A DNA stretch of 64,000 nucleotides from Fischerella sp. CENA71 (GCA_024239075.1 JANBVI010000005.1:1-64000); one strand, 5' to 3'; counted from the stretch's first letter, positions 17,769-27,464 are shown. Numbers and translations: made by a program. The notes: generated by a model not told the origin, from the sequence alone.

Positions 17769-18269
17769 AGCTATCATTTCTAAGATGACTTCATTTAGTC
17801 ATTGTTGAATTGCATACAGACCTCTTCCTTTGTAGAAAAGGGAAGTAAGATTTAAAGCCTCTCTTCTTGTAGGAAAGAGGTTTACCACCAGAGTTCAAAA
17901 CTGTACTGTACACAACCGAGAAACGCTATATTATCACTTCTATGAGAAATTATGATGATTACTGATTAACCGTTATTTTACTTAATTAATCTAAGAGTTA
18001 TGTCAGAAATATTACTGATACTAATTTGATTTTTTTGTTTAATTTGTTTAAAATACATTACAATATTTAATATTGTCTATATTGTTACACAGTAATAATA
18101 CTTTGATAAATAAATTACAAATGAAGTTATAAAAATATAATAAAGAAAACTCAGTTATCATCCGGTTGCTCTAGCACAGTTCAAAAAGCGAAAAAATATA
18201 ACACTGCTTGCGATAGAAGCCAAGAATAAGTAAAACTGTTACGCTTCAATCTGTAAATAAACTGAGTTA
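17769..18269. other. spacer with tandem related hairpins
   Basis: About 500 AT-rich bases between the Nif11 gene and the hydroxylase gene, with no supported gene. Two related hairpins sit side by side at about 17820-17848 and 17859-17881; each has a CCTCTTCC-like arm, a TTGTAG loop and a GGAAAGAGG-like arm. They lie upstream of the minus-strand Nif11 gene and could be in its leader. Confidence 0.4.
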
Positions 18270-19040
18270 GTGCAAAATTTGTTCTTCATCCTACATAAAT
18301 TCGGGTTTTATTGGTTAGCATTTTTCGGAATTATTATAGTCCGATACTTCCTCATCGCTGGGGGAGCATATTGGTTCTTCTATTCAGTTATGGGAAAGCC
18401 TTTTGTGAAGCGAAGGTTACACCTAAGACCTGTAGTATGGAAGTCAATTCGACAGGATATTGAACTGTCGGTTCTCTCTGCGATATTTTTTGGGCTTTGC
18501 GCCGCATTCATTATGTCAGCATATGATTCGGGAGTGACACTTTTGTACACTTCTGTAAGTGAGTATGGACTATGGTATTTAGCGGTCAGTTTTGTTGCAG
18601 TACTTATCATCCAAGATATGTACTTTTACTTTATCCATCGAGCGTTTCACCACCCTTTATTCTTCAAGTGGCTACACTATGGTCATCATCGCTCAGGAGA
18701 CCCAACACCTTGGACATCCTTTGCCTTCGATCTACCAGAAGCTGTCATCCAAGGTCTTTTCTTTGTAGGAATAGTTTTCCTGATTCCACTTCACTTCATT
18801 ACCTTAATTGCTGTCCTGATGACTATGACAGTATGGGCTGTGTTGACTCATCTGGGATTTGAATTGTTTCCCTCACGATTTTGGTTTTTTCCGCAATGGC
18901 TGGGAAAGTGGTTCATTGGTTCGACACATCACGCGATACATCATCATAAGTACAGAGTACATTATGGGCTATATTTTACGTTTTGGGATAAGCTGCTCGG
19001 AACTCATGATCCTAACTATGAAGTAAAAAAAGGGATGTAG
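18270..19040 (+). CDS. fatty acid hydroxylase/sterol desaturase-family membrane protein
   Basis: A 256-residue di-iron membrane enzyme with several helices. The His-box signatures are FIHRAFHHPLFF, HYGHHR and a C-terminal HHAIHHHKYRVHYG, followed by WDKLLGTHDPNY. This pattern places it in the fatty acid hydroxylase superfamily, which acts on lipids, sterols or carotenoids at non-heme di-iron centres; the substrate here is unknown. It uses a GTG start with no clear ribosome binding site. The next gene, a response regulator, begins 133 bases downstream. Confidence 0.88.
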   Translation: MQNLFFILHKFGFYWLAFFGIIIVRYFLIAGGAYWFFYSVMGKPFVKRRLHLRPVVWKSIRQDIELSVLSAIFFGLCAAFIMSAYDSGVTLLYTSVSEYGLWYLAVSFVAVLIIQDMYFYFIHRAFHHPLFFKWLHYGHHRSGDPTPWTSFAFDLPEAVIQGLFFVGIVFLIPLHFITLIAVLMTMTVWAVLTHLGFELFPSRFWFFPQWLGKWFIGSTHHAIHHHKYRVHYGLYFTFWDKLLGTHDPNYEVKKGM

Positions 19041-19173
19041 GGGTGTAAGAAAAATCATATTGTTAATCCAAGTTTAACTATTATTACTAATGCTTTGCGA
19101 GTTGGCGATCGCATCCTTCAATATATGGAATAAGTAAACCATGAGCAAAGCTCTCATCTTGTAAAAGAAAAAT

Positions 19174-19848
19174 ATGACAGCACACATCCTGTTAGTTGAA
19201 GATGAAGTTAAATTAGCTAGATTTGTTGAATTGGAACTGACAACTGAAGGCTATCAGGTGAGTGTGGCACATGATGGTATCACTGGATTGACATTGGCGC
19301 GAGAGTCGTCACCAGATTTAGCAATTCTCGATTGGATGCTACCAGGATTATCAGGTGTGGAAATCTGTCGGCGTTTGCGAGCAACAGGTAGTTCAATACC
19401 AATTATTTTGTTGACAGCAAAAGATGAAGTGAGCGATCGCGTAGCTGGTTTAGATGCGGGTGCTGATGACTATGTAGTCAAGCCTTTTAGTATAGAAGAA
19501 TTGTTAGCAAGAATTCGCGCTCATCTACGTCGTACCCAAGAAACAGATGAGGATATATTGCAGTTTGAAGATTTGAAACTCAATCGCCGTACTCGTGAAG
19601 TTTTCCGAGACAAACGTGCAATTGATTTAACAGTGAAAGAATTTGATTTATTAGAATATCTCCTCAGTCATCCCCGTCAGGTTTTTACCAGAGACCAAAT
19701 TTTAGAAAAAGTATGGGGTTATGACTTTATGGGTGATTCTAATATTATTGAAGTCTATGTGCGTTACTTACGGCTAAAGCTAGAAGAAAACAACGAAAAA
19801 CGCTTAATTCATACAGTGCGTGGAGTAGGGTATGCATTAAGGGAGTGA
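19174..19848 (+). CDS. OmpR-family response regulator
   Basis: A 224-residue regulator. The receiver domain (about residues 4-115) has acidic ED at 9-10, phosphoacceptor Asp53 (AILDWMLPG), Thr in LLTAKD and Lys in YVVKPF. The C-terminal winged helix (about 130-224) has ELTVKEFDLLEYLL-like sequence, FTRDQILEKVWGYD and YVRYLRLKLE. No histidine kinase is adjacent, so the partner is unknown. It is convergent with the transketolase-like gene across a composite repeat. Confidence 0.93.
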   Translation: MTAHILLVEDEVKLARFVELELTTEGYQVSVAHDGITGLTLARESSPDLAILDWMLPGLSGVEICRRLRATGSSIPIILLTAKDEVSDRVAGLDAGADDYVVKPFSIEELLARIRAHLRRTQETDEDILQFEDLKLNRRTREVFRDKRAIDLTVKEFDLLEYLLSHPRQVFTRDQILEKVWGYDFMGDSNIIEVYVRYLRLKLEENNEKRLIHTVRGVGYALRE

Positions 19849-20041
19849 TCGGGGAGCGGGGATCGGGGAACGGGAATCGGGAGAAGACGGGGTGACAAGG
19901 GAGAGTTGGTGACGCGGAGAATCTATCAAAAATATTCTTTTTATCTCCCTTATCCTCCTTGTCTCTCTTGTCTCCCTTATCTCCCTTATCCTCCTTTTTC
20001 CCGATCCCCAATCCCCGATCCCTGTTCCCCGATCCCAATCC
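19849..20041. repeat. composite G-rich/C-rich dispersed repeat between convergent genes
   Basis: A G-rich arm of GATCGGGGA-type units, the core GAGAATCTATCAAAAATATTC (first 19 bases shared in reverse orientation with 11738-11764), then a C-rich arm with TCTCCCTTATC and GATCCCCAATCCCC units. The arms are roughly complementary, so a read-through transcript from either side would fold into a long hairpin. Confidence 0.8.
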
Positions 20042-22255
20042 TCAATGCACTAACTCAATTGCTCTTTTCGTCAACGCTTCTGCTGTCAAACCATTAAACG
20101 CCATCAATTCGCCTGCACTTGCTGTGGTTTCTCCCCGTCTCCATGCAAAGGTATCGCGCTTGCTTGTACTCCTTAACATAATTGGTTCTAACATCGCTGC
20201 TGCACCTCCGGTAACACCAATTAATGCATCACCAGCAAACAACTGGGCGAATTTTTCATCATCGATAAAACCACCTTCCGGTTCGGTGCAGGTATTCCAA
20301 CCTGTGTCATGGGGACGATATAAACGACGGGGGTTAATCACAGAAACTATCTTCACCCCGATACCTTCTGTTTCTAAGAAAGCTGCTGCTTCAAACACCG
20401 GAATTAATGTCATATCGCCAATCACAGCAAACACTACTTGCTGATCTCCAGCAACATCTTGCAATACCACTGCACCATCTTGTAATCCATGACGAGTCAT
20501 ATTAAAAGTAGTGCGAATTGGTAATGGTGATTTACTCGCAGTGATGACAATACCCTTATTTTTGGTTCTCAAAGCCCAGTCATAACAAACTTGAATGCTG
20601 TTAGCATCGGGAGGGAACAAGGGGAAAACATTCCCATTCCGCATCATTGCTGCAAAATAAGCTTCAATTTCTGGACGTTGGTGAGTCCAACCATTGCGTC
20701 CTTGTTCTAATGCGCCGGCGGTGAATAATGTAATTGTCGAGGGAGTCGGACGTCGCAATTCTGCCATTGCTTGAGTGACAGTTTGCCAAATTGGTAAACC
20801 GTTAATCGCAAAAGATTCGTAGGAACACCACAAACTTCTAGCACCCATCAAAGACATACCCGCAGCTAATCCAGCACAAGCATCTTCACTCAGAGGTTCG
20901 TAAACTTGTCCGCCTGGTGCTTGATTATATAAGTCGTCTGTTGTCGGGTGAATAATTTTTAAGGCTTGGTTGATGTTAGCAATACCTGATGCTTCGTTTC
21001 CGTCGGCGTTAGTAACCAAAAAGTTTTCATCTATTTGTCCAACTTTTGCCACTAAACGTCCCATGGCTGTTGTCGAAACTTTTGGATCGCTACCCACGGT
21101 ATACTCTTCCAAAGGCAATTCGCCTAAATCTGGCAAAGGATATTCAAATTCGGTAACTACTGTTTTCGCTGCTGGACCTCCACCCGCCCGTTCGCAGTTT
21201 GTCCGTACGATTTGCCAAGCTTGAACAGGTAAAGCACGTTCTTTAAGTGCGTTTACAATATGGGGTGCATCCAGTGTATCTTTTGGATACAAATTATGAG
21301 ACTTTGCACCCCGCGCATGGACGCCTGCGCCTTTGAGTTGTTTAATAATAAATACAGTTAGCCTACCACTCAAAGCCGATCGCGCGGCTTCATCTATACC
21401 TAAAAGTACTGCTTTGGTAAAAGCTAAACGTTGGGCAAAAGAAAAGGCTGTACTATCTACGTAATTTCCCGGTTGGTCTTCGTCATCAAAATCCTTGGCA
21501 TCTACTAACACAACTTCTTCAAAGCCGTTACCATGCCAGTATGCCATCATTTGGGCGTTGGTTTTAAGGGATACCATACTATGGTGTTCTTGGCTGTAAC
21601 CGTTCCACACCAAAACTGGCAAAAAGTTAGTTACACCAGGGTAAGCGGTATGGAAATGAGCCATCGAACTCATAATATAAGGCTCACCTAATCCTCCATC
21701 GCCAAGGGTGAAGGGAAACAGCTTATCTTTATTTAATAATGCAGCCGCCATGGCAAAATGTTGTCCTTGTCCCAAAGGCCCTGCTGGTGCAAGAATTCCG
21801 GGAATATAACCAGACAGGTGTCCTAACAGTCCATGCTTTTCACGGAAGCGATCGCGCAATTGTTGGACTGTATAAATGCCCATCTCTTCTAAAGAGCGAT
21901 CTAAGAACATGGCACTATAAAATCCGGGGGCGTGGTGTCCCACTTCCGTAATAATATTTTTGTAACCAAGCATGACCAAAGCTGCATAAGCTTCCGCTTG
22001 AGAGGCGAAACCACCAGGGTGTCCAGAGGCTTTACTTCCGGTAATTTGCAGTGTCAGATAACGCAAAGCATCGGCAAATAGCAAGGTTTGGTATACTGCT
22101 GCTGGTTCTTCTGGGTTGGCGATCGCTTCTTTTGCCGACTCTATGACTGGATTTGCACCATAAGTTTCAAATTCCGGTAACGCTTCCCCAAAATATTGAA
22201 TTCCTTCACAAAAATGGGGAAGCGCTGAAGTTGCTTTGGAAGTAGTTGCCGTCAT
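20042..22255 (-). CDS. transketolase/phosphoketolase-like ThDP enzyme
   Basis: A 737-residue thiamine-diphosphate enzyme. Residues about 70-90 have SGHPGGFAS and 159-168 have GPLGQGQHFA, like transketolase. The ThDP/Mg motif is GDG at 185-187 with Asn218. The C-terminal half has GWTHQRPEIEAYFAAMMRNG and a Rossmann-like third domain. Overall it resembles transketolase but differs from canonical TktA, and some segments, such as NGWTHQ, recall phosphoketolase. It therefore probably acts on sugar phosphates; whether it makes acetyl phosphate is not decidable here. AAGGTAC precedes the ATG. It is monocistronic. Confidence 0.75.
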   Translation of the reverse strand: MTATTSKATSALPHFCEGIQYFGEALPEFETYGANPVIESAKEAIANPEEPAAVYQTLLFADALRYLTLQITGSKASGHPGGFASQAEAYAALVMLGYKNIITEVGHHAPGFYSAMFLDRSLEEMGIYTVQQLRDRFREKHGLLGHLSGYIPGILAPAGPLGQGQHFAMAAALLNKDKLFPFTLGDGGLGEPYIMSSMAHFHTAYPGVTNFLPVLVWNGYSQEHHSMVSLKTNAQMMAYWHGNGFEEVVLVDAKDFDDEDQPGNYVDSTAFSFAQRLAFTKAVLLGIDEAARSALSGRLTVFIIKQLKGAGVHARGAKSHNLYPKDTLDAPHIVNALKERALPVQAWQIVRTNCERAGGGPAAKTVVTEFEYPLPDLGELPLEEYTVGSDPKVSTTAMGRLVAKVGQIDENFLVTNADGNEASGIANINQALKIIHPTTDDLYNQAPGGQVYEPLSEDACAGLAAGMSLMGARSLWCSYESFAINGLPIWQTVTQAMAELRRPTPSTITLFTAGALEQGRNGWTHQRPEIEAYFAAMMRNGNVFPLFPPDANSIQVCYDWALRTKNKGIVITASKSPLPIRTTFNMTRHGLQDGAVVLQDVAGDQQVVFAVIGDMTLIPVFEAAAFLETEGIGVKIVSVINPRRLYRPHDTGWNTCTEPEGGFIDDEKFAQLFAGDALIGVTGGAAAMLEPIMLRSTSKRDTFAWRRGETTASAGELMAFNGLTAEALTKRAIELVH

Positions 22256-22529
22256 GCTAAGTACCTTGCTAACTCAAACGGAGACACTATAGCAATCCTA
22301 AATGAGTTGTGAAAATTGAGAGGCCAAATCCCCCAGATCCCTGACTTCGCAGAAGTCAAGGATCTTGTTGTTCATCAAGGATTTAGGAATGCTATGTGAA
22401 TTAATATAGATGTTCGCCTATTTAACAAAAATTTTACAACTTCACAGTTGTTACGATTGATTGCTATTCAACATCGTCAAGATAGGTAGCTTCTATTCTT
22501 TTGATACAAATTTACTGATATCTACGCCA

Positions 22530-23819
22530 CTAACTACCAACCCCTCGCCTCACCTTGTGCCAAATTAACCCAGCAACAATCAATCCTAAACCTAATTGCC
22601 AGATTGATGGTTCTACCCAAAAAGCTAAAAACAGGCAAGATAAAAGACCTAAAACAGCTATCCATCTGGGATATAGTCGCTCTTGGGGACTCAATTGTAA
22701 AGCAGCAAAGTTAGTAATTGCGTAGTAAACTAGGACGCTAAAAGCACTGAAAGACCATGTTGTCTTCACATTACCAACCAGAACCAAAAGAGCGATCGCA
22801 ACTCCTATAACTATGACAGACCAATAGGGAGTAGTTTGTTGTTGATTTAAACGTGCTAAAAATCTGGGTGCGTCGCCACGACGTCCCATCGCCAGCAATA
22901 CACGGGATAAGCCTAAAATCAAGTTCAGCAGTACACCCAACATCGCTGTCATCGCCCCAATGGCTAGTACCAAAGCACCGCCAACACCAGTAATATTTCG
23001 GGCTACTACTTCCAAAGGTGCAGCTTTTGTTTGCTGAACAGCATCAGCTAAAACATCTACCCCAGAAGCCCCAATCGTCACTGTCGCCACTGCTATATAA
23101 AGCAGCATTGTCAGCGACAGACAAACTATCATGGCTTTGGGAATTGTTTGTCTTGGCGATCGCGCTTCTTCTCCTAAAGTTGCAATCCGACCATAGCCTG
23201 TATAAGCAACAAACATCAAGGCGCTTGCATGGAAAATATCTGCGAGAGAACCCGTAAAAAAAGGTGTAAAATTCTCAACGCTTCCTTGGATAGCACTGGG
23301 GAGACAAGCCAGAATTAAAAATCCTAAAGATGAAAGCGTCACAGAGACGATCACGATATTGGCAAAATTTGAACGACGGATACCATTTAAAACAATCAGC
23401 GTCATCACTACCACAGCCAAAAAAGCGATCACTACAACCCAGCGAGAATTTACACCCAGAATATTTAATAAATAGCCAGCAAAACCTAAAGCAGCAGTAG
23501 CAGCAGAAGCTGTTTTCGCCACCAAAAACATCCAACCAGCAGTAAAACCAAAAGCCGGAGTCAAATATTTGTAACCATATTCATAACTACCACCACTCAG
23601 AGGATGATTCGCAGCTAGTTGGGCGCTGCTGAGTCCATTAAAAGTAGCGACAACCGCTCCAATGGCTACAGCTAAAATCACCGCCGGGCCAGCAATTCCA
23701 GCCGCAATCCCAATACTCACAAATACACCTGTACCAACAATTGAACCTAGTCCCATAAGAGTGGCACCAAACACCCCCAACTCTCGTTTCAATTGTGGCT
23801 GTGGATTGCTTACAGACAT
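22530..23819 (-). CDS. APC-family amino acid permease
   Basis: A 429-residue integral membrane protein with about twelve helices. The first helix has the APC signature GLGSIVGTGVFVSIGIAAG. Other family segments are HPLSGGSYEYGYKYL and LGEEARSPRQTIPKAM (the loop after helix 6). It most likely exchanges or imports amino acids or polyamines; the substrate cannot be told. AAGGGAT lies upstream of the ATG. It lies in the same direction as the transketolase-like gene but 274 bases upstream. Confidence 0.88.
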   Translation of the reverse strand: MSVSNPQPQLKRELGVFGATLMGLGSIVGTGVFVSIGIAAGIAGPAVILAVAIGAVVATFNGLSSAQLAANHPLSGGSYEYGYKYLTPAFGFTAGWMFLVAKTASAATAALGFAGYLLNILGVNSRWVVVIAFLAVVVMTLIVLNGIRRSNFANIVIVSVTLSSLGFLILACLPSAIQGSVENFTPFFTGSLADIFHASALMFVAYTGYGRIATLGEEARSPRQTIPKAMIVCLSLTMLLYIAVATVTIGASGVDVLADAVQQTKAAPLEVVARNITGVGGALVLAIGAMTAMLGVLLNLILGLSRVLLAMGRRGDAPRFLARLNQQQTTPYWSVIVIGVAIALLVLVGNVKTTWSFSAFSVLVYYAITNFAALQLSPQERLYPRWIAVLGLLSCLFLAFWVEPSIWQLGLGLIVAGLIWHKVRRGVGS

Positions 23820-24424
23820 GGTTTTTTCTATCCCTTTGTCCAGATATTTGATTACAGGAACATTGGCATTTATGTATATATAAAATAAGACCCCTGACTT
23901 CTTGTAGACACCCTACGGGTGGCTTCTTGGAGAGTAGAAGTCGGGGAGCTGGGCTTTGGCGATTCTCACAACTCCTACACGGATTACTATATATAAATTT
24001 CCGTTGTTTTAACTAAAACATAATCTTTTACTGATGTGATCATCAATTTTAATTATTATTTTTAGAAATAGGAAAAATTAAAACTATTAATCGGTACCAT
24101 TACAAAATTAATTATACTTTCTTCAAGCTGTTCCCTGTTAAGAGTTCTCTGACCTCCGCGCATGGAATTTTGCCTAACCACTTACTCATTACAGCTTCAA
24201 AGCATAAAAGGTACCAAAATTATTTTTAAATCTATAAATTTTCGATATTAGTTGCCCAAAATTATTTCCCAAGATATTTTATTTACTAGTTCTTGATGTT
24301 CAATTAGTTTTTTGTAGAATTTGTAAAATTTACCCAGATCACGGTTTTTTCTTGCTCAGTTACGCGCAATTACTTATATATTTTTTATTACAGATATTTA
24401 CTTGTGATTTTTATTTATTAAGAT
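23820..24424. other. spacer with a long hairpin
   Basis: About 600 bases with no gene, between the divergent permease and glycosyltransferase genes. A long hairpin lies at 23891-23946: CCCCTGACTTCT pairs with AGAAGTCGGGG, and an inner stem CACCC-TAC-GGGTG forms its tip. A smaller related hairpin (GACTTC-GCA-GAAGTC) occurs at about 22340 on the other side of the permease gene, so this is probably a dispersed repeat. Confidence 0.5.
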
Positions 24425-25291
24425 ATGAAAATAAGTGTAATCATACCGTGTTTAAACGCTGCCGATACTATTGCGGTTCAACTTGAGGCACTGACTCATC
24501 AAACATGGTCACAGCCTTGGGAAGTGATTGTTGCTGACAATGGCTCTACAGACAACACACTCTCGATAGTAGAACAGTATCAGGCATCATTACCGAATCT
24601 CCGCATCATTGATGCATCTAATCGCAAAGGAGCAGCCAACGCTCGCAACTTAGCAGCCGAAGTAGCCAAAGGTGAATCGCTCGTATTTATTGATGCAGAT
24701 GATGAAGTTTCGCCTGGATGGTTAGCAGCAATGGGTGAAGCACTTTCCCAATATGATTTTGTCACCGGAAGACACGAATTCAAAAAGCTGAATGACCTGG
24801 AAGTAAGACAATGGTATCAAGTAGAAGACTGGTCATCAGGAATTGTACCAAATCAGTACTTACCTTTTGCAGGTGGCGGGAATTTGGGAATTAAACGTTC
24901 ACTTCACGATGCAATCAATGGTTTTGATACAACACTACTGCAAGTAGAAGATGTTGATTACTGTTGGAGAGCGCAACAAGCAGGAGCCAAACTTCATTAT
25001 GCACCAGAGGCGATCGCTCATATCCGCCTACGCGCTAACTTGAGCGCTCTATATAAAAGAGCTTGGGTTATGGGTACTTGTGAGGCATTACTATATAAAA
25101 AGCATAGAAAACTGGGTATGCCTCAATTAATGCCTTGGAAAGTTTTTGTCAAAACTCCAGTGATTTTGGTTTTGCAACTTTTGTCTCTAAAAGTCCGTAC
25201 TAAAGAAAGTTTCGCCAGATGGTTGATGAGTCTTGCTTGGCGGGGAGGACAGCTACGCGGTTGTATAAAGTATAAATATCTGCCTATATAG
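24425..25291 (+). CDS. GT2 glycosyltransferase (first of a tandem pair)
   Basis: A 288-residue GT-A fold enzyme. MKISVIIPCLNAADTIAVQL starts the nucleotide-binding fold. VADNGSTDNT and FIDADDEVSPGWL carry the Asp residues that bind nucleotide-sugar and metal (DXD-like). AGGGNLGIKRSLHDAINGFD and QVEDVDYCWR form the acceptor and catalytic-base region. The C-terminus is hydrophobic and basic, probably membrane-associated. A closely similar gene starts 344 bases downstream, so this is a local duplication. Likely transfers a sugar to a lipid or polysaccharide. Confidence 0.9.
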   Translation: MKISVIIPCLNAADTIAVQLEALTHQTWSQPWEVIVADNGSTDNTLSIVEQYQASLPNLRIIDASNRKGAANARNLAAEVAKGESLVFIDADDEVSPGWLAAMGEALSQYDFVTGRHEFKKLNDLEVRQWYQVEDWSSGIVPNQYLPFAGGGNLGIKRSLHDAINGFDTTLLQVEDVDYCWRAQQAGAKLHYAPEAIAHIRLRANLSALYKRAWVMGTCEALLYKKHRKLGMPQLMPWKVFVKTPVILVLQLLSLKVRTKESFARWLMSLAWRGGQLRGCIKYKYLPI

Positions 25292-25382
25292 ACATTTGAA
25301 AAAATCCTGATTCAACTGGATTAAGCAAATTAGGGTAAATAAAAATAACATAACTGTGCGAATAACTGTATTTAATATTTAC

Positions 25383-25492
25383 CTAATACCAATTATTAAT
25401 GATATTGCACAAAAATATCAGTCTAAATTCTTTGCATAGCAAGGGTTTTGCTTATAGTTGCTCTGTGTACCTTCAGATGAAATTGGTATTAG
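25383..25492. repeat. 110-base segment bounded by perfect 12-base inverted repeats
   Basis: CTAATACCAATT (25383-25394) and AATTGGTATTAG (25481-25492) are perfect reverse complements flanking about 86 AT-rich bases, in the spacer (25292-25634) between the two GT2 genes. A related palindrome, ATACCAATTTGGTAT, lies at 28022-28036. It resembles a small non-autonomous element, but no clear target duplication is visible. Confidence 0.45.
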
Positions 25493-25634
25493 CAAAAGCA
25501 TATTAGATGAAGTTTTCTCTGATCCACATCACATACAGATTTATCCTGAACATTGAACTTTCTTAATCTCATAAGAAAGTGTTAATTGGTATATTTTTAT
25601 GTATTGATGTGAATCCAAGAGAGCACTACTTGTT

Positions 25635-26501
25635 ATGAAGGTAAGTGTCGTTATACCGTGTTTAAATGCAGAGAAAACTATAGCCGTTCAACTTGAAGCA
25701 CTTGCTCATCAACAATGGTCACAAGCATGGGAAGTGATCGTTTCTGATAATGGTTCAACTGACAGCACATTATCAGTTGTAGAAGAATATAAAGTGAGTA
25801 TACCTAATTTGCGTATCGTCGATGCATCTGATCGTACAGGTGCATCACACGCTCGCAATGTTGGTGCAAAAGCAGCAAAAGGTGAATCATTGATATTTAT
25901 TGATGCAGATGATGAAGTTGCACCTGGATGGTTAGCAGCAATGGGGGAAGCGCTTTCCCAATACGACTTTGTTGCTGGCCATAATGATTACAACAAATTA
26001 AGTAATCCCTGGGTAGTAAAGTGTTATCAACTTGAAAATGGTAGCGGAGTTATGGAAAATACATACTACCTACCATTTGCAGGTAGCGGCAATTTGGGCA
26101 TCAAACGTGCCATTCATGAAAAGCTTGGTGGTTTTGATGAAACCCTATATCAAAGCGAAGATGTAGACTATTGCTGGAGAGCAAGTTATATAGGAACTAA
26201 ACTTCACTACGTACCAGATGCGATCGCTTATATCCGGTTACGTGATACTTTAGCCGACATATATCGTCGTAGTTGGGATGTGGGTAAAGGTGGAATTTTA
26301 GTGTACAAAAAACATCGTCCTCTTGGTATGCCGCAACTGGTGACATGGAAAACTTGGTTAAAAACATCAGTAATACTGACTATGCAACTTTTACTTTTGC
26401 AGATCCGTGACAAAGAAAGTTTAGGCAAATGGTTAATGAGTCTTGCTTGGCGTGGAGGGCAATTTTGGGGTTGTATTAAGTATCAATATTTACCGCTTTA
26501 A
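25635..26501 (+). CDS. GT2 glycosyltransferase (second of a tandem pair)
   Basis: A 288-residue paralog of the preceding gene with the same length and motifs: SVVIPCLNAEKTIAVQLEAL, SDNGSTDST, FIDADDEVAPGWL, AGSGNLGIKRAIHEKLGGFD and SEDVDYCWR. The C-terminal segment LMSLAWRGGQFWGCIKYQYL nearly matches its neighbour. Differences are concentrated around residues 115-150, after the shared QYDFV, where the acceptor-side loop of GT2 enzymes lies, so the two copies may use different acceptors. That is inference. Confidence 0.9.
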   Translation: MKVSVVIPCLNAEKTIAVQLEALAHQQWSQAWEVIVSDNGSTDSTLSVVEEYKVSIPNLRIVDASDRTGASHARNVGAKAAKGESLIFIDADDEVAPGWLAAMGEALSQYDFVAGHNDYNKLSNPWVVKCYQLENGSGVMENTYYLPFAGSGNLGIKRAIHEKLGGFDETLYQSEDVDYCWRASYIGTKLHYVPDAIAYIRLRDTLADIYRRSWDVGKGGILVYKKHRPLGMPQLVTWKTWLKTSVILTMQLLLLQIRDKESLGKWLMSLAWRGGQFWGCIKYQYLPL

Positions 26502-26514
26502 TTGTCCCTAAAAG

Positions 26515-26598
26515 TGTAATACAGTCAGACGAAATTTTCACTGTCTCAAGCTGTATTACAGCAATACCAAACAGAGGTTTAGAGATACTAAACCTCTG
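26515..26598. repeat. two hairpins between GT2 and PIG-L genes
   Basis: TGTAATACAG (26515-26524) pairs with CTGTATTACA (26551-26560). Next, CAGAGGTTTAG pairs perfectly with CTAAACCTCTG around AGATA (26572-26598). No T-run follows the second, so partial termination or mRNA stabilisation is more likely than a classic terminator. Confidence 0.55.
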
Positions 26599-26638
26599 CT
26601 ATGACTAACTGAATACTAATCTTTTTATAATCTGTAAC

Positions 26639-27400
26639 ATGTCCCTAACAACGATACCTTCGCAAATATTAGGAAAGCTGACAAATACTTTGCAATTTAT
26701 TGAAGTAGAAATATTATTTGATTGGATTTTACCAAAAAAAAGTCAAACGCTAACAGTGACTCAGAAATCAACATTAGTGTTTGCTCCTCACCAAGATGAT
26801 GAAACTTTAGGGTGTGGTGGTTTGATTGCGCTCAAACGTGAACTTGGAGTTCCAGTCAAAGTAGCTTTTCTGACTGATGGACATAAATCTTATTTGGATA
26901 TCAAACCAGAAGATATTGTTCAAGTTCGCAAACAAGAGGCTCAAGAAGCATTAAATATATTGGGTGTTGCACCATCAGATGTATATTTTATCGACCAACC
27001 TGACGGTGAATTACGGCAATTGTCTCATGAACAGAAACTGCATACTATCAATCAGTTAGTTCAACTATTGCAATCCTTTCAACCGGAAGAAATCTATGTC
27101 CCCCATCAAAAAGATCAGCATCCAGATCATGAAGCTACTTATGATTTGGTGAAAGATGCACTCACCAAGTCTGGAATCAAAGCTCAACTTTTTCAATATC
27201 AAGTCTGGTTATTTTGGGGAAGACCAGTACTTTTTCAAATAGATTTAAAAAAACTAGGTCAATCTTATATCTTACCAATCAAGTCTGTGGTAGAAAAAAA
27301 ACGACAAGCTATCCAAGTTTATCGTTCTCAACATCACATCTTTCCTCGTACCTTTATCAAACGATTTTTTAAATCTAAGGAAATATATTTTCAAAGCTAA
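26639..27400 (+). CDS. PIG-L/LmbE-family deacetylase
   Basis: A 253-residue zinc-dependent N-deacetylase. Diagnostic motifs are FAPHQDDETLGCGGL (zinc-binding HxDD), FLTDGH, VRKQEAQEALNILG and VPHQKDQHPDHEATY (third zinc His region). The family deacetylates N-acetylglucosamine on lipids, inositol or thiols. Its position right after two GT2 genes, and before a strong terminator, suggests that these three act on one glycoconjugate: GlcNAc transfer followed by deacetylation. That is inference; the final product is unknown. Confidence 0.88.
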   Translation: MSLTTIPSQILGKLTNTLQFIEVEILFDWILPKKSQTLTVTQKSTLVFAPHQDDETLGCGGLIALKRELGVPVKVAFLTDGHKSYLDIKPEDIVQVRKQEAQEALNILGVAPSDVYFIDQPDGELRQLSHEQKLHTINQLVQLLQSFQPEEIYVPHQKDQHPDHEATYDLVKDALTKSGIKAQLFQYQVWLFWGRPVLFQIDLKKLGQSYILPIKSVVEKKRQAIQVYRSQHHIFPRTFIKRFFKSKEIYFQS

Positions 27401-27423
27401 TTTCCAAAATTAAGATTAATCTC

Positions 27424-27461
27424 AATGACACCAACAGCTAATTGAGTTGGTGTCATTTTTT
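27424..27461 (+). terminator. intrinsic terminator closing the GT2-GT2-PIG-L unit
   Basis: AATGACACCAAC pairs perfectly with GTTGGTGTCATT (12 base pairs, 10-base loop), followed by TTTTAT. It lies between the PIG-L gene and convergent DUF427. Confidence 0.88.
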
Positions 27462-27464
27462 ATA

